From Candidatus Zixiibacteriota bacterium (GTDB lineage Bacteria > Zixibacteria > MSB-5A5 > RBG-16-43-9), in NCBI GenBank assembly GCA_029858245.1, contig JAOUFL010000103.1, positions 1-7,971 on the forward strand: DNA of 7,971 nucleotides, in the 5' to 3' direction. Within the stretch, counting starts at the first letter, position 1, and each line of letters opens with the position of its first letter. This document shows positions 7,344 to 7,971 of this stretch, one piece after another. The notes below the pieces were generated by a model. The model made no database searches, was not told the origin of the DNA, and saw nothing but the letters and a program-made list of their open reading frames with translations. Position numbers and translations under genes: made by a program.

Positions 7344-7402
7344 GGGTTACGGGTGAAAGCCAAACACTGCTTTTAAGTCAAATTTTAAAAAATCCCTAAC
7401 CC
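7344..7402 (-). other. Possible stem in the priA leader
   Basis: On the plus strand gggttacggg (7344-7353) is complementary to ccctaaccc (7394-7402) except for one bulged base, giving about 9 pairs. The ~40-nt interior includes a small aaagc/gcttt pair (7356-7360 with 7369-7373). It ends 27 nt before the priA ATG. It matches no riboswitch that I recognise and may be chance or a decayed repeat. Confidence 0.3.
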
Positions 7403-7428
7403 GTTCTATGGGATTAACGAAACAATTC

Positions 7429-7457
7429 AATATAAATAAAACCCTTCCCCTTAGCAA
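7429..7457 (-). promoter_or_regulatory. Candidate priA promoter
   Basis: Minus-strand TTGCTA (7457-7452, 4 of 6 to the -35 consensus), an exact 17-nt spacer, then TATATT (7434-7429, 5 of 6 to the -10 consensus). Initiation would be near 7421, leaving a leader of about 105 nt before the priA ATG. The region is AT-rich, so chance matches are possible. Confidence 0.35.
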
Positions 7458-7511
7458 AGAAAATCAGAATAAGCATTAGAATTAAAAAAATTTTTCATAT
7501 TGTATCTATAT

Positions 7512-7532
7512 GGGCTGAACATTGTTCTATTC
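7512..7532. repeat. Decayed palindrome related to the one at 7695-7715
   Basis: gggctgaacattgttctattc aligns with gggacagaacatcgttctgtcc (7694-7715) at most positions, allowing one gap. Its core gaaca-t-tgttc is still palindromic while the outer arms no longer pair well, as expected of an older copy of the same small repeat. Confidence 0.45.
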
Positions 7533-7554
7533 TAAAAGGAAGAATATGCGATAC

Positions 7555-7645
7555 TGTCATTGCGAGGAATCCCGCCAAAGATAGGATGACGAAGCGATCT
7601 GTATATTTTGAGTGGATTGCTTCGTCCTTCGGGTTCGCAATGTCA
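7555..7645. repeat. 91-bp nested inverted repeat, REP/MITE-like
   Basis: Outer arms tgtcattgcgag (7555-7566) and ttcgcaatgtca (7634-7645) are complementary at 10 of 12 positions. Inner arms gacgaagcgatc (7588-7599) and gattgcttcgtc (7615-7626) are complementary at 11 of 12. The words cattgcga, gacgaagc and gattgcttcgtc belong, from memory, to a dispersed element seen in many unrelated bacterial genomes. It has no coding capacity and no transposase nearby, so it is probably a non-autonomous element. Confidence 0.7.
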
Positions 7646-7694
7646 AAATATCCAACGTTGGGGGCAATATGGGGATACCAGATATCAGTTGCAG

Positions 7695-7715
7695 GGACAG
7701 AACATCGTTCTGTCC
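7695..7715. repeat. Perfect palindrome (9-bp arms) downstream of the ROK kinase gene
   Basis: ggacagaac (7695-7703), loop atc, gttctgtcc (7707-7715), with perfect arms. It lies 45 nt past the kinase stop codon on the minus strand. No U-run follows in either direction, so it is read as a small dispersed repeat rather than a terminator. A degenerate relative is at 7512-7532. Confidence 0.6.
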
Positions 7716-7760
7716 GAAGAAAAATAAAGTAGAGTTGTATGGTATGGTATTTTTACTTCT

Positions 7761-7971
7761 CTAATACTCCCCCAAGATTGATGCTCCGATAAAGCCGGCA
7801 TCATTACCCAGTTTAGCTTTCAAAATTTTCAAATGTTTTGTGGCTGAGGGAAAAGCCCTTCTCTTTACCTCTGCTTTTATATTTTTGATAAAATCTCTTC
7901 CTGAAAAAAGAGCTGCCCCACCACCTATGACTATGCTTTCAGGATTAAGAAGGTTCACTGCACTGGAAAGT
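7761..7971 (-). CDS. ROK-family sugar kinase, C-terminal fragment
   Basis: ROK proteins are sugar kinases (glucokinase, N-acetylglucosamine or N-acetylmannosamine kinase, fructokinase) or sugar-responsive repressors. The last 69 codons are present, open to the window edge and ending in TAG at 7761-7763; a GTG at 7958 is an internal valine, not a start. The segment VNLLNPESIVIGGGAALF and the tail LGNDAGFIGASIL are the standard ROK C-terminal signatures, corresponding to LVNLLDPEVIVLGGG and LGDDAGLIGAA. The substrate cannot be told, because the ATP-binding DxGxT motif and the ExGH zinc-binding and sugar-contact motifs lie outside the window. The 444-bp gap and candidate promoter before priA suggest that it is a separate transcription unit. 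Confidence 0.9.
   Translation of the reverse strand, partial: LSSAVNLLNPESIVIGGGAALFSGRDFIKNIKAEVKRRAFPSATKHLKILKAKLGNDAGFIGASILGEY

Larger units (their letters stand above)
7317..7760. other. Non-coding 444-bp region between the ROK kinase gene and priA
   Basis: No credible coding frame is seen on either strand. From right to left it holds AT-rich sequence after the kinase stop, a 21-bp palindrome (7695-7715), a perfect 10-bp palindrome ccaacgttgg (7652-7661), a 91-bp nested inverted repeat (7555-7645), a decayed palindrome (7512-7532), an AT-rich stretch with a candidate priA promoter (7429-7457), and a leader able to fold through 7344-7353 and 7394-7402. No intrinsic terminator with a U-run was found for the kinase gene. 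Confidence 0.7.

Noticed and set aside
7695..7730. Intrinsic terminator for the ROK kinase gene
   Set aside because: The stem is perfect but no U-run follows it on the minus strand (CTGCAACTGA); the T-rich stretch lies upstream of the stem, not after it.
7317..7760. CRISPR array, tRNA or small gene in the large gap
   Set aside because: No regularly spaced direct repeats, no cloverleaf with a T-loop motif and no open frame with a start signal were found; only palindromes of differing sequence.

Overview
The window is an AT-leaning (roughly 40% GC by eye) stretch of bacterial chromosome. All six recognisable genes are on the minus strand, so transcription runs from high to low coordinates. In transcription order they are: the C-terminal end of a ROK-family sugar kinase (cut by the right edge), priA (primosomal DNA helicase), an HD-domain phosphohydrolase of unassigned function, purM (purine synthesis), gpmI (cofactor-independent phosphoglycerate mutase) and lnt (apolipoprotein N-acyltransferase, cut by the left edge just before its end). 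An lnt gene points to a diderm bacterium that makes triacylated lipoproteins. The mix of housekeeping genes, the long PriA (824 aa) and the many small palindromes between genes resemble uncultured candidate-phylum genomes (FCB or WOR-3/Zixibacteria type). That placement is a guess from style, not a demonstrated assignment.

Layout: 1-1450 lnt; 1459-1485 a perfect palindrome that also contains the gpmI stop codon; 1482-3008 gpmI; 3018-4058 purM, 9 nt upstream of gpmI and almost certainly cotranscribed with it; 4095-4112 a small palindrome; 4123-4782 the HD-domain gene, with a good ribosome binding site and a probable promoter of its own at 4805-4833; 4842-7316 priA; 7317-7760 a 444-bp non-coding stretch holding a possible priA promoter and leader plus several palindromic repeats, including a 91-bp nested inverted repeat; 7761-7971 the ROK kinase fragment.

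The genes do not form one pathway. They look like a loose housekeeping cluster: replication restart (PriA), nucleotide synthesis (PurM), glycolysis (GpmI), envelope lipoprotein maturation (Lnt) and a conserved metal-dependent HD hydrolase. I see no transposase, CRISPR array, tRNA, rRNA, toxin-antitoxin pair or defence system, and no clearly new multi-gene system. The points most worth following up are the palindromic repeats confined to gene junctions, one of which supplies the stop codon of gpmI, and the HD protein, whose motifs approach those of HD-GYP domains.
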